This document shows positions 44,715-55,429 of a stretch of 64,000 bases of DNA, one piece after another. The DNA is taken from assembly GCF_042186555.1 (NCBI RefSeq), contig NC_133336.1, forward strand, positions 185,122,099-185,186,098. The letters run 5' to 3'. Below the pieces are notes generated by a model that ran no database searches, was not told where the DNA came from, and saw only the letters and a list, made by a program, of their open reading frames with translations. The translations under genes and the position numbers were made by a program. Each line of letters begins with the position of its first letter. Position 1 is the stretch's first letter. Source of the stretch: Aquarana catesbeiana (Eukaryota; Chordata; Amphibia; Anura; Ranidae).

Positions 44715-45029
44715 TATATAGATAGGCTGATGTACTGATATGCCAGCAGATTGCAAAAGCACTTCCATTTAGTGACAGTCTTATTGATAAATGCTGAAAT
44801 GACAGCACATCCATGCTCACTACTGAAGCCACATCACAGGACCCCACCAAAGTTCTTATTACAGGTAGAAGAAGTGCCATCTTAGATGTTCTTAGAATGA
44901 CTGTTAGATGGCCTCCTTTTTATTGACACCCCACTAAAATGTCTTGGCTCAGTCCCCAAGATGACCATTGCAAAATCTATACCTTGTGTTTGAATCTATT
45001 AGTATTAAATTAAAACAATAAATGTACGC

Positions 45030-45083
<54 letters not shown>

Positions 45084-45085
45084 TA
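45030..45085. repeat. (TA)n microsatellite
   Basis: About 24 TA units after cgcgtgtgta. Confidence 0.93.
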
Positions 45086-45745
45086 TATACTGGAGTATAA
45101 GTCGAATTTTTCAGCACATTTTTTGTGCTGAAAGTGCCCCCCTCGACTTATACTCGAGTCAAGCACTTTTCTGCAGCAAAAAATTTCATTTTCCGAACCG
45201 AATTTGGGGCCCCGTATCTCAGGGCCACTTGGTGCTAGGAACCCCAAATTTGGTATGCAAACCCAGTGGAACTGGTACCACAACATATCCAAAGCTGAGA
45301 TACGGGGCCCCAAAATCGGTTCGGAAAATGTCATTCTCTGCTGCAGAAAAGTGCTTGACATTTTCTGAACTGATTTTTGGGGCCCTGTATCTCGGGGCCA
45401 CTTGGTGCTAGAAACCCCAGCTTTGGAAATTGTATGGTGCTAGTTCCACTGGGTTTGCACACCAAATTGTCATTGTTATTTCGGGACCCTTTGGGTTCAG
45501 AGACCCCAAATTTTGGCTGCAGCTAGGGGGCATCTAGGAACCCTTAACTACCAAGTTTGAAGTTCAGGGGACCTATGGCTGCAAATGGGCACAGTGATGC
45601 TGCAAATGGGCATTGTTGACCCTCTTTTCCACTTACAGTAGCTGCGCATTTCTCACCCTCGTCTTCTACTCGGGTCAATACGTTTTTCCCATTTTTTTTG
45701 TGGTAAATACGGGCCTCGACTTATACTCGAGTATATACGGTATAG
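45080..45745. mobile_element. Element with inverted GAGTATAAGTCGA ends
   Basis: Left cagtatatactggagtataa followed by gtcga; right tcgacttatactcgagtata followed by tacgg. The inside contains two related blocks (cccgtatctcagggccactt and cctgtatctcggggccactt) in tandem. It lies between two TA-rich tracts, so any TA target duplication cannot be seen. Non-coding. Confidence 0.6.
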
Positions 45746-45755
45746 TGTATGTGTA

Positions 45756-45760
45756 TTTAC

Positions 45761-45823
<63 letters not shown>

Positions 45824-46300
45824 TCTATATATGTATGTACTGTATATACTGTGTGTGTGTGCATGTTCTGTGTGTGTATTTATGTACTGTATATATGTAT
45901 GTACTGTATGTGTGTATATGTATGTACTGTGTGTGTGTGTATATGTATGTATGTACTGTGTGTGTGTGTGTATGTATGTATATATGCATGTATATGTATG
46001 TACTGTGTATGTGTATTTACTGTGTGTGTGTAAATATGTATGTACTCTATATGTGTATGTATGTACTGTATATACTGTGTGTGTATGCATGTACTGTGTG
46101 TGTGTATATATATATGTATGTACTGTATGTGTGTATGTATGTACTGTGTGTGTGTATGCATGTACTGTGTGTGTGTATATATGTATGTACTGTATATATG
46201 TATGTACTGTATGTGTGTATGTATGTACTGTGTGTGTGTATGCGTATGTATGTACTTAATGTGTGTATGTACTGTGTGTGTATGTATATATGCATGTATA

Positions 46301-46360
<60 letters not shown>

Positions 46361-47045
46361 CTCTATATATGTATGTATGTACTGTATATACTGTGTGTGT
46401 GCGCATGTACTGTGTGTGTATATGTATGTATGTACTGTGTGTGTATGTATATATGCATGTATATATATGTACTGTGTGTGTGTATGTATGTACTGTGTGT
46501 GTATGTATATATGCATGTATATATATGTACTGTACTGTGTATGTGTATATATGTATGTACTCTATATGTGTATGTATGTACTGTATATACTGTGTGTGTA
46601 TGCATGTACTGTGTGTATATATGTATGTACTGTATATATGTACGTACTGTATATGTGCGTATGTACTGTATGTGTGTATGTATGTACTGTGTGTGTGTAT
46701 GCGTATGTATGTACTTAATGTGTGTATGTACTGTGTATGTATATATGCATGTATATGTATGTACTGTGTGTGTGTATGTACTGTATATGTGTGTATGTAT
46801 GTGTATGCATGTACTGTGTGTATGTGTATGTATTTACTGTGTGTGTGTGTGTGTATGTATGTACTGTGTGTATGTACTGAATGTGTGTATGTACTGTGTG
46901 TTTCTATGTATATGTTTGTTTATGTATGTGTATGTATGCAGTGTGTGTATTTATGTAAGTATTGTATGTGTGTACTGTGTGTGTATTTATGTATGTACTG
47001 TATGTGTGTGTGTATGTATATATGTTTGTACTGTGCATTATGTAC
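45756..47045. repeat. 1.3-kb TA/TG/TATG simple-repeat field
   Basis: Alternating (TA)n (45773-45818, 46311-46348), (TG)n and tgtatgtactgta-type units. The 536-codon Cys/Tyr/Val frame on the plus strand and the His/Thr/Tyr frames on the minus strand are artefacts. Confidence 0.95.
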
Positions 47046-47578
47046 TTTCAGATGTAAAAGGTATTCCTTGAACCTGATCACTCGAGTTCGGCAGCTGTCC
47101 AAAAAAAGGGGAGCAGTTGGGCAAGCCGTGGCACCCAGACTGAGAAATCCATGGGTAATTGAACCAATAGGAGCACTAAACAAAAGTCTTAAAAATCCAA
47201 ATCTTTTTTTCAAAAAAATTTAATTTGTGATGGCAAAGAAGAAAGGGCAGCTGATGCATTTCCGGGGCCAGAAACAGACCCCATTATGAGGGTCTACGAA
47301 AATATAAACAAAGAAAGAATTTCTCCTGTGCTTGTGAAGGCGTTGCTAGTATAGAGTGGTAGTACTTTCAAAGGGAGGGAATTAAAGGATGATCATGCGT
47401 GTCCCGCTGCCTAAGCTGACCAGGGGTGGTCCGAAGAGAGCCAGGTGAAGGAAAGAGGTAGAAGGTGCATGATCTGACTCTTTGATCAAATTGATACAGT
47501 TTATTTATATACAGAAACAAATAAATGCATATAAAAAGTAGCTACGTGTTCATAAAAACAGGGTTACAAAATATACAC
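47046..47578. other. intergenic, with degenerate hammerhead-like trace
   Basis: gatgcatttccggggccaga (47245-47264) with ccccattatgagg downstream is, on the minus strand, a worn copy of the hammerhead-like motif (GAAA and palindromic AUGCAU kept, box reduced to CTCATAA). No coding sequence. Confidence 0.35.
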
Positions 47579-48768
47579 AACCACTTAAGGACCAGCCTCG
47601 TTTTGGATTTTAGGTGTTTACATGTTTAATACAGTTTTTTTTGCTAGAAAATTACTTAGACCCCCCAAACATTATATATTGTTTTTTTTCTAACAACCTA
47701 GAGAATAAAAGAGACCATTGCAATACTTTTTTTTGCACCGTATTTGCGCAGCGGTCTTATAAGCGCACTTTTTTTGGTAAAAATTCACTTTTTTGAATAA
47801 AAAAATAAGACAACAGTAAAGTTAGCCCATTTTTTTTTATATTGTGAAATATAATGTTACGCCAAGTAAATTGATACCCAACATGTCACGCTTCAAAATT
47901 GCGCCCGCTCGTGGAATAGCGTCAAACTTTTACTCTTAAAAATCTCCATAGGCGACGTTTAAAAAATTCTACAGGTTGCATGTTTTGCGTTACAGAGGAG
48001 GTATAGGGCTAGAATTATTGCTCTCACTCTACCGGTCGCGGCGATACCTCACATGTGTGGTTTGATCACCGTTTTCATATGCGGGCACTACTCACGTATG
48101 CGTTTGCTTCTGCGCGCGAGGTCGTCGGGACAGGGCGCTTTTAAAAATTTTTTTTTTTTTTTATTATTTATTTACTTTATTTTATTTATTTTTTCACTGT
48201 TTTAAAAAAAAAAAATTTGGATCACTTTTATTCCTATTACAAGTAATGTAAACATCCCTTGTAATAGAAAAAAGCATGACAGGTCCTCTTAAATATGAGA
48301 TCTGGGGTCAAAAAGTCCTCAGATCTCATATTTACACTAAAATACAAAAAAAAAAAAAAAAAAAAAAACACAAAAAAAATTGTGCCTTTAAGAGAAGTGG
48401 GCGGAGCCGACGTAATGACGTCACTCCGGCCGTCCTATGGTATAGAGATGGGTGGGCGCCATCTTGGCCTCACTCGTCTCTATACCCAGGCACAGAAAGA
48501 ACCCGATCGCCTCCGCCGCTACCGACGGCTCCGGTAAGCGGCGGAGGGCGCGGGAGAGCGGCGGGAGGGGGGGTGGCACCTCTCCCGCCACTGATAACGG
48601 TTATCTCGTGGCGAACCCCCCGCAGAGACCACCATTATCGTGTACAGAAACGCCGGCCCTAAAGATGGATACCTCGGTTGTGGCAGCAGCTGCTGCCGTT
48701 ACCGAGATATCCATCTTTAAAAAAAATGACGTATATATATATACAGTGGCCGGTCGTTAAGTGGTTAA
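47579..48768 (+). mobile_element. TTAACCACTT-family element
   Basis: Starts aaccacttaaggaccagcct and ends cgttaagtggttaa. Nearly the same block order as 35670-36786, including the inverted tcagatctcatattt pair (48296-48333) and a GC-rich third with ccgagatatccatcttt. Confidence 0.8.
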
Positions 48769-48815
48769 AATTTTAGAAACTGGACATGCCCATGCAAGGG
48801 CAAGTGCTAAAAGGT

Positions 48816-48854
48816 GGCTGACGCATTTCGAGGTGTTCCCTCTTCATCAGAGCC
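48816..48854 (-). ncRNA. Hammerhead-like ribozyme motif, best-folded copy
   Basis: On the minus strand all parts are present: GGCT (48854-48851), intact CTGATGA (48850-48844), an extra A, stem II GAGG / CCTC with loop GAACA, GAAA (48829-48826), stem III AUG/CGU and C at 48820, then AGCC (48819-48816), which pairs perfectly with GGCT as stem I. This is a type I layout with a very short stem III, as in PLE and newt-satellite hammerheads, which act as dimers. The extra A before stem II is not canonical. Confidence 0.65.
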
Positions 48855-49176
48855 TTGAAGAACAACAGGAGAAGTCTGTACAATATGGTAGACCAACATA
48901 AAAGAGAGTGGCTAGTGGGAGGTATATCACATGGTAAGTGATGGATTCTCCTTAGCTTTAAAGCTGTCCACATCCCAGCGCTCTAAACAGAGTAGATACC
49001 AAAAATATATATAGTACAGAGCACATATAAAAAGGTGTTGGAATTGTATACTACACATTGCAGACCAAAAGACGTATAAAAATGAAAATTAAATATAAAA
49101 ATTAAAAATAAAATGTTTAAAATATAAACATGTTAAAGTATTAAAATAGTTGAAATGTTAGAACATTAAAAAGCCA
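48855..49176. other. intergenic A/T-rich sequence
   Basis: Contains aaaattaaatataaa-type simple sequence (49080-49150). No gene. Confidence 0.4.
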
Positions 49177-50149
49177 TTAACCACTTGCCGACCGCTGTCA
49201 GCATATATACGTCAGCAGAATGGCAAAGTAACGTACGGGTACGTTACTTTGAATCTCCCGCCGGCGCGGCGTGCGCCTGCTGCGAACTTCGTGACCATGT
49301 CTGCGGGACCCGCGGACCCGATAGCCGCTAAGATTCCCGCAATCGTGTCACGGAGCTGAAGAATGGGGAGATGCCGATGTAAACAGCATCTCCCCGTTCT
49401 GCCTAGTGACAGGCCACCGATCGTCTGCTCCCTGTCATCAGGAGCAGCGATCAGTGTCATGTCACTGCTAGCCCATCCCCTCCACAGTTAGAATCACTCC
49501 CCTAGGACACACTTAACCCCTCCCCGCCCCCTAGTGGTTAACCCCTTCACTGCCAGTGACATTTTTACAGTAATCAATGCAATTTTATAGCATTGATTGC
49601 TGTATTAATGCCAATGCTCCCAAAAATGTGTCAAAATTGTCCGATGTGTCCGCCATAATGTCGCAGTCACAATAAAGATCGCTGAGCGCCACCATCACTA
49701 GTTAAAAAAAAATATTAATAAAAATGCCATAAAACTATCCCCTATTTTGTAAACGCGATAACTTTTGCGCAAACCAATCAATAAACGCTTATTGTGTTTT
49801 TTTTTACCAAAAATATATAGAAGAATACGTATCGGCCTAAACTGAGGGAAAAAAATGTTTTTTTATATATTTTTGGGGGATATTTATTATAGCAAAAAGT
49901 AAAAAATATTGTGTTTTTTTCAAAATTGTCGCTCTATTTTTGTTTATAGCGCAAAAAATAAAAACCGCAGAGGTGATCAAATACCACCAAAAGAAAGCTC
50001 TATTTGTGGGGGAAAAAAAAAGACGTCAATTTTGTTTGGGAGCCACGTCGCACAACCGCGCAATTGTCAGTTAAAGCGACGCAGTGCCGTATCGCAAAAA
50101 GTGCTCTGGTCAGGAAGGGGGTAAATTCTTCAGGGGCTGAAGTGGTTAA
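49177..50149 (+). mobile_element. TTAACCACTT-family element, distinct subfamily
   Basis: Starts ttaaccacttgccgaccgct and ends ggctgaagtggttaa, TTAA at both edges. Has a GC-rich left third and the aaaaaccgcagaggtgatcaa / caccaaaagaaagctctatt block near the right, shared with 38545-38620 and 59755-59810. Confidence 0.8.
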
Positions 50150-50536
50150 GGAGCCAAAATAAATAAATAAATTAAAAAAACATGAAAAATTTGTATTTCT
50201 TTCTTATCTTATGGTATCAGGAGGTGTAAAAAAACATTGCTACTTGCTGAAGTGAGCTCCTTGCTTCTTTGACTGTAACGGACAGGAAATGACAGCTCTG
50301 AAGCCAGAATTGACAAAAATAATTTTTTTGCTCCCCGGCTGCATTTGTGACAGAGGAGATCAGGAAACAGATGTTTCTCCATCTATTATGTGTGAAGGGG
50401 TCCCAGCAATATACCACGGTCCCATGGGAGGGGGCAGAAGGGGGGTGGTCAGTAGAGCTGCCCCAATTACTGTTAACTAACGCTGGCAGTAAGAAATGGT
50501 GTCACAAATGGTGCAGCTACAGCCCTGATCTTGTTA

Positions 50537-50590
50537 TAGCCACTTGCTGACAGTACATTTGTATATGTACAGCGGTCAGCAAGTGGTTAA
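50537..50590. mobile_element. Miniature TTAACCACTT end-to-end derivative
   Basis: gccacttgctgacagtacat followed closely by gcggtcagcaagtggttaa: both ends of the family with almost no interior, a 50-bp hairpin. Confidence 0.6.
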
Positions 50591-50825
50591 AGTGGTATTA
50601 AAAGTTTGGCTTTTAAAAAAAAAAGTTATACTTACCTGCTCTGTGTAGTGGCACCCTGTGTACTGGCTCCAGCTGCTGTCTCAGCCAATAAGGAGAGTGA
50701 GTCTAGGGACAGCAGAGGCTCTTGTGCACATCGCTGGATCGAGAGGGGGCTCAGGTGAGTATTAGGGGGAGCTACACCCAGGTCATGCTATGCATGAAGG
50801 TAAAATAACTTTAGCCCTTACCACT
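50591..50825. mobile_element. Kolobok-like miniature element, TTAA TSD
   Basis: Ends agtggtattaaaag and cccttaccact with TTAA at 50587-50590 and 50826-50829. Contains cttacctgctctgtgtag and gctgctgtctcagccaat, family landmarks. Confidence 0.7.
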
Positions 50826-50829
50826 TTAA

Positions 50830-51269
50830 ATAAGTGTAGTGTAGACTGTACAACAGGGAATCCATTGGCCCATCAGTTAGCGATCACTTTCTACTCGTCT
50901 GCTACTAATCGCATGTTTTGTTTTTTTTGTCTTTATTTTCACATGTTCTTTTTTGCTAGCATAATTGAATAACTGCAATTTTTCCACGTAGACTAGGCCT
51001 GGAATAGTTCTGTTATTGGAATGACACCACACAAAAATGCTGTAGTCATTATATTTATTACTCTAATGTAAACACACAATAAATTCATGTTTTAAACATC
51101 TCTTCAGTCTAACTTGTTAATATATTATGTATGGAAACAAGAGCATTCTGGAACAAGTCTGTTCAACACTACTGTTCAAGGTCCATATACGTTAGAGCAG
51201 GATATTAGTGCATAAAAATTATTCATACTTAGTTAACGAATCCTTTTCATTTAAACTGACACATTACTG
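50830..51269. other. intergenic sequence without a supported gene
   Basis: AT-rich, no recognised element. Confidence 0.35.
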
Positions 51270-51425
51270 TTTAGCTGGTGGCCCTCCAGCTGTTGCGAAA
51301 CTACAAGTCCCATCATGCCTCTGCCTGCGGGAGTCATGTTTGTAACTGTCAGCCTTGCAATGCCTCATGGGACTTGTAGTTTCGCAACAGCTGGAGGGCT
51401 GCCAGCTTGAGACCCCTAAGCTAAA
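51270..51425. mobile_element. hAT foldback MITE, left end worn
   Basis: ggccctccagctgttgcgaa and mirror; right end cttgagacccctaagc. Family of 29047-29204. Confidence 0.75.
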
Positions 51426-51985
51426 CAATAAAAATGCAATCAAGAAGGGTACAAAATATAAAACACCACACTTGTATTTTGTTATTATTTAGTACATTTT
51501 GAAATATTGGCAATAAATAACATCATTGACGATTGCAAATTGGTTACTGTGACATCAGTGCTGTCACATGAGGCAAAGGGGAGAGCCCTCACCCCTGTGT
51601 AGGTTCCAACTAAGATTGGCTTTAAGCCTAAACAGGGCTTTTTTTTTTTTTTTTTTTCCCCCTGATGAAGAACAGAATTGTTGAGTACCAAAGGGAAAGA
51701 CTTCCACTATACTGCACTTCAAAGCAATCTTGTTGCTAAGAAACTCAAATTCAAACAACCTTGAAAAGGAGATTACTAATACTTAATCTGGCCATAGATG
51801 GTTCGAATCTCTTCTGGTTCAGCAGGAACCGGCTGAGATTTGAGTCATGTATGGGCAGGCGGATTGTACCCAGTTGTTCCATTGATCGACTTGGGTACAA
51901 CCAGCCTGTCGGTTTCGTCATGCGATTATTGCCAGCGGCTAAAGCCACTAGCAATAATCACTGGCCGGGACGGCTCCCTGCGACC
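51426..51985. other. intergenic; includes CTGATGA without a GAAA partner
   Basis: cccctgatgaagaacag at 51660-51676 resembles the hammerhead box, but no GAAA/stem III follows in register. T-run at 51641-51657. Confidence 0.35.
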
Positions 51986-51992
51986 CCTCGCC

Positions 51993-52937
51993 AGAAGAAC
52001 ACAATGGCTCCGTGGGAGGGTGTCCCCCATCAACACTGACTGTGTTGATGTGGGGAATCCGGTGATTTTCTTTCCTATGGCCAGCTTTAGTTTTCTGGCA
52101 GGCTGGAAACTTCATTCTCTTTGGGGTTTGTTTACACTGATGACTCCCTCCATAGAGCTTCGCTTTTCAGAGGCGGCGAGGAGACGTTATTTTGCCTCCT
52201 CGCTACCTGTTTTAACCCCTAAAAACCCACACCACCATTTAGTGCAATGGGGTCGCTTTAGGCAGGTGGTACTTTTCTGCTGAGCATGACAGGGGAGATA
52301 GGGGGTTATTTACTAAAGGCAAATCCACTTTGCACTACCAGTGCAAACTACAAGTGCAAAGTGCACTTGAAATTGCACTGAAAGTGCACTTGGAAGTGCA
52401 GTCGGTGTAGATCTGAGGGGGACATGCATGGAAAATAAAAAACAGCATTTTAGCTTGTACATGATTGGATGATAAAATCAGCAGAGCTTCCCCTCATTTC
52501 AGATCTACCCCTCAGATTTACAGCGACTGCACTTCCACGTGAACTTTCAGTGCAATTTCAAATGTCCTTTGCACTTGTAGTTTGCACTTGTAGTGCAAAG
52601 TGGATTTGCCTTTAGTAAATAACCCCCTATCTCCCCTGTCATGCTCAGCAGAAAAGTACCACCTGCCTAAAGCGACACCATTGCACTAAATGGTGGTGTG
52701 GGTTCTTAGGGGTTAAAACAGGTAGTGAGGAGGCAAAATAATGTCTCCTCACCGCCTCTGAAAAGTGAAGATCTATGGAGGGAGTCATCAGTGTAAACAA
52801 GCCCCAAAGAGAATGAAGTTTCCAGCCTGCCAGAAAACTAAAACTGGCCATAGGAAAGAAAATCACCAGATTCCCCCCATCAACACAGTCAGTGTCAATG
52901 GGGGAAACCCTCCCACGGAGCCATTGTGTTCTTTCGG
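51993..52937. repeat. 950-bp palindrome centred on a MITE
   Basis: Arms 51993-52300 (aagaacacaatggctccgtg...) and 52628-52937 (its complement, ending ccattgtgttctt) are about 95% identical in inverted orientation. They are joined exactly at the two ends of the MITE 52301-52627, which is itself a hairpin. Open frames appear twice, mirrored (GWKLHSLWGLFTLMTPS), and are not known proteins. Confidence 0.85.
52301..52627. mobile_element. MITE (GGGGGTTATTTACTAAAGG)
   Basis: Inverted ends gggggttatttactaaaggc / gcctttagtaaataaccccc with aatccactttgcacta arms and gtgcac-rich interior. TA lies outside each end but is part of the larger palindrome. Confidence 0.8.
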
Positions 52938-53327
52938 CATTAAAAACGTGTCTAAGCCGCATTGCCGCCACACAACAAATGTAAAACTAGCTTTTCAGAG
53001 CTATGGCTACCAGTGGTATCTGACACTTCCAGGTGTGTCCCATGTCTGATCCTGTGTAGCCTCCTGCCATAGCTCTTATCATTACAGGACACAGTAGTAA
53101 CATGGAAATTGGCGGAAGGAACCTCAGCAGGGGACAAGATGTGTCAGATTCCAGGGGTGGCCTCAGCTCTGTAAAAGAACACATATTTTACTTACTGCAT
53201 ACCTGAAAGGATGAGTAATCTTTTACAGGGTGGATCTCTTTAACCTTTTGTTGCTTAGCAAATGGGTTGCTTTAAGCACTTCCTCTTCTACCACTACCTC
53301 CAATCCATTCTATATACCAGGGATATG
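52938..53327. other. intergenic sequence without a supported gene
   Basis: No recognised element; short frames on the minus strand (52952-53184) have no recognisable domain. Confidence 0.35.
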
Positions 53328-53474
53328 CAATTAGCAGACCTGCAGCTGTTGCAAAACTACAAGTCCCATCATGCCTCTGCCTCTGGGTATCATGCTTGTG
53401 GCTGTCAGTCTTGCTATGCCTCATGGGAGTTGTAGTTCTGCAACAGCTGGAGGTCCGCTAATTGCATATCCCTG
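53328..53474. mobile_element. hAT foldback MITE (CAGGGATATGCAATTAGC)
   Basis: Same family as 29047-29204; flanks ctatatac and gcatatac (6 of 8). Confidence 0.88.
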
Positions 53475-53920
53475 GCATATACTATACATACCGCAACAGC
53501 TCAGGAAAGGTAGACTGTGGGAGAGCTGTCACAATGATGTACTGAGATGCTGAAGGAAAAATTAAAAAAATACAGAAAACAGAAAGAGATACAAACCGGG
53601 TAACATGACCTACATATAACTTTTTCTGTCTTTTTCCCCCTCCAGAATAACCAACTGTTCCTATAATACAGGAAAAAAAGAAGCCTATGTCTTTAAATCA
53701 ACAACTGTAGGATGTCATAAAGTGACACACACCGACCTCCATGCTCCAAATTCCTGTCTACTTGTGTGCCTATTCATAGAACTTGTGCGCTCTCTGCTTG
53801 TTGCTCTGCAGTGCTGTCTCTGTTATTGGCAAAATTCCAACAGATATCTAAGGCGCCGAGAGCTGATTTTGAGCCTAATTTTAAAAAAACAATCGAGGGT
53901 GAATTGGTAGCAGGGTACTT
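53475..53920. other. intergenic, apparently unique sequence
   Basis: No repeat recognised; no exon called. Confidence 0.35.
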
Positions 53921-54136
53921 TGAGGCTGGGTTCACACATATGCGAATTGGATGTGGATTTCCTCCACATCCAATTCGAATGACAGGCAAGTGTGACTGGC
54001 TCTCAATGGAGCCAGTTCACACATGTCCAGGGCGGGCCACGGTCCGGATTGAAAAGGGGCCCGTGCGTGTTTCGGTCCTGTTTAGGTGTGAATTCAGGCA
54101 ATAATTCTTACCTGAATCGCACCTGAACAGGTGAAC

Positions 54137-54477
54137 ATCCAATGCAATACTCCCAACGCACACGTACCTGCACAAACGGCTGTATCTTAAATTGGGTGCT
54201 GAAATGACCAACGGCTGGAACCGACTGCAATCATGAGAAGGACATGTCACCAGCACACCAGGATCTCCAAAATTGGGTCCAAAATTTTAATCACATAGTA
54301 TCAAAAAAATAAATAGAAGCAACGTTTTGGAGCCATACAGGACCCCTTCACATGCCTGATGAAGGGGTCCTGCGTGGCTCCGAAATGTCACTTCTATTTA
54401 TTTTTTTTTATATTATTTGATTCAAATTTTGGACCCAATTTTGGAGATCCTGGAGTGCTGGTGGCACTTCCTTCTCA
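54137..54477. mobile_element. Foldback with 13-bp TSD and mirrored core
   Basis: TSD tgaacaggtgaac at 54124-54136 and 54478-54490. Arms of about 120 bp (tcatgagaagg... and mirror) meet near 54352. Each arm carries a version of the same hammerhead-like block, so the motif appears on both strands around the dyad. Inserted in the MITE 53921-54550. Confidence 0.85.
54350..54393 (+). ncRNA. Hammerhead-like motif at foldback dyad
   Basis: CTGATGA (54356-54362), an AGGGGTCC...GGCTCC segment as stem II region, GAAA (54382-54385), then TGTC. Stem III is reduced to AU/GU and stem I does not pair, so it is probably inactive. The left arm carries the mirrored block (acgttttggagcc...ccccttcacatg). Confidence 0.4.
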
Positions 54478-54559
54478 TGAACAGGTGAACGGACACACAC
54501 TGGACCCCAGGCACGAATCCCACGGCCACATATGTGTGAACCCAGCCTCAAGGTGCAGA

Positions 54560-54735
54560 TCTCCAGATCAGGAGCATTGGAGGTAATTAATATTTAAATT
54601 CATCGCACCCTCCAATGTATGAACTTTGTGCCTCAACTTATAACTTAATAAAAATTAAGAGGGGAAACCTAACATTTCTTTTTAGGGCTGAGGTGGAGAA
54701 ACTGTTTCAGAAGAGCATTGAAATGGTAAAGTGAT
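54560..54735 (-). other. Probable HORMAD1 3' UTR start
   Basis: Non-repetitive sequence directly after the stop codon on the minus strand. No AATAAA is seen in the first 200 bases; the first minus-strand candidate is inside the MITE and foldback beyond 54550. The 3' end is therefore not placed. Confidence 0.4.
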
Positions 54736-54822
54736 TTAAATGGGATCTTCTGGTTCACTGAACTTCCTTTTCTTTGTTCCTGTAGAACCTTCTTGGCTAC
54801 TGGAGACATCAAAAGGTTGGCT
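54736..54822 (-). CDS. HORMAD1: HORMAD1, last coding exon
   Basis: On the minus strand tctttaacag (acceptor AG at 54824-54823) precedes 28 codons and TAA (54738-54736). The peptide has FDVSSSQEG followed by the basic stretch KKRKFSEPED, which matches the C-terminus of vertebrate HORMAD1 (SSSQES...KRRKFSEP, from memory). HORMAD1 is a meiotic chromosome-axis protein with an N-terminal HORMA domain; the basic C-terminus contains its nuclear localisation signal. The exon starts in phase 0. GOLPH3L follows on the same strand, as in mammals. Earlier exons are not found between 54823 and 64000 and probably lie beyond the right edge. Another frame of this segment is also open but matches nothing. Confidence 0.85.
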   Translation of the reverse strand, partial: SQPFDVSSSQEGSTGTKKRKFSEPEDPI

Positions 54823-55307
54823 CTGTTAAAGAAAAGCAGAAATTGTAAACAGTGTAAGATAATATGTGGGACATGTGACATTACACAGCTGTGTTTGATG
54901 GGTAAATATTTAACCTATTCTTTTTTTTTTTATTGCTATTTTTGTAAAACGCCCAAATAAAATGAACACTGCTGATTGCATTTGATGTCCTAATGTATTC
55001 CCTTACCAGTGTTCCCTTCAGCACTATTACTTACAGTATTTATTCTGCCCTGCTATTGTCCATATTACTGGTTTTAGAGAATACAGCATTGAGAACAATC
55101 CTCGCCTGGCCTGCTTGAACTGGATATTCTTTATGGGAATAGTTTGATGGGCTTCCATGGGAAAATGCAGCTTTTTACAAGTTCTGCGACCTTTCATAAT
55201 TCACTGCAGGTGCATTGGTCCCACTTTTGTATTCCTATAGACTTGTATGGAGAGATAAGCAGTTCTTAAGTGAACAAAAGCCACTGACACTGGCATCTTT
55301 ATAGTGG
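54823..55307. other. HORMAD1 last intron
   Basis: Mostly non-repetitive. A T-run at about 54921-54931. No further exon recognised. Confidence 0.5.
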
Positions 55308-55429
55308 TTCCTTCCTAGGGTTGCCACCTTTTTTTCAAGTCAAACCCGAACACTTCAGTGTCGCACAGCAATTTTTTTTCATAGTATGCATAGATAAACT
55401 ATGCATGGATGTTGCTATTAAATAACATT

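Larger units (their letters stand above)
53921..54550. mobile_element. MITE (TGAGGCTGGGTTCACACATATG) with nested foldback
   Basis: Ends tgaggctgggttcacacata and tatgtgtgaacccagcctca are perfectly inverted. Left interior has the inverted gaattggatgtggatttcc block. A foldback is inserted at 54137-54477. Confidence 0.8.

Noticed and set aside
45613..47223. 536-codon plus-strand frame rich in Cys, Tyr and Val
   Set aside because: It is the translation of TA/TG/TATG simple repeats.
51660..51700. Hammerhead box cctgatgaag
   Set aside because: No GAAA and stem III in register downstream.
54669..54881. The 70-codon minus-strand frame overlapping the HORMAD1 exon
   Set aside because: It runs through the acceptor and a different frame; the HORMAD1-matching frame starts exactly at the splice site and ends in a stop.
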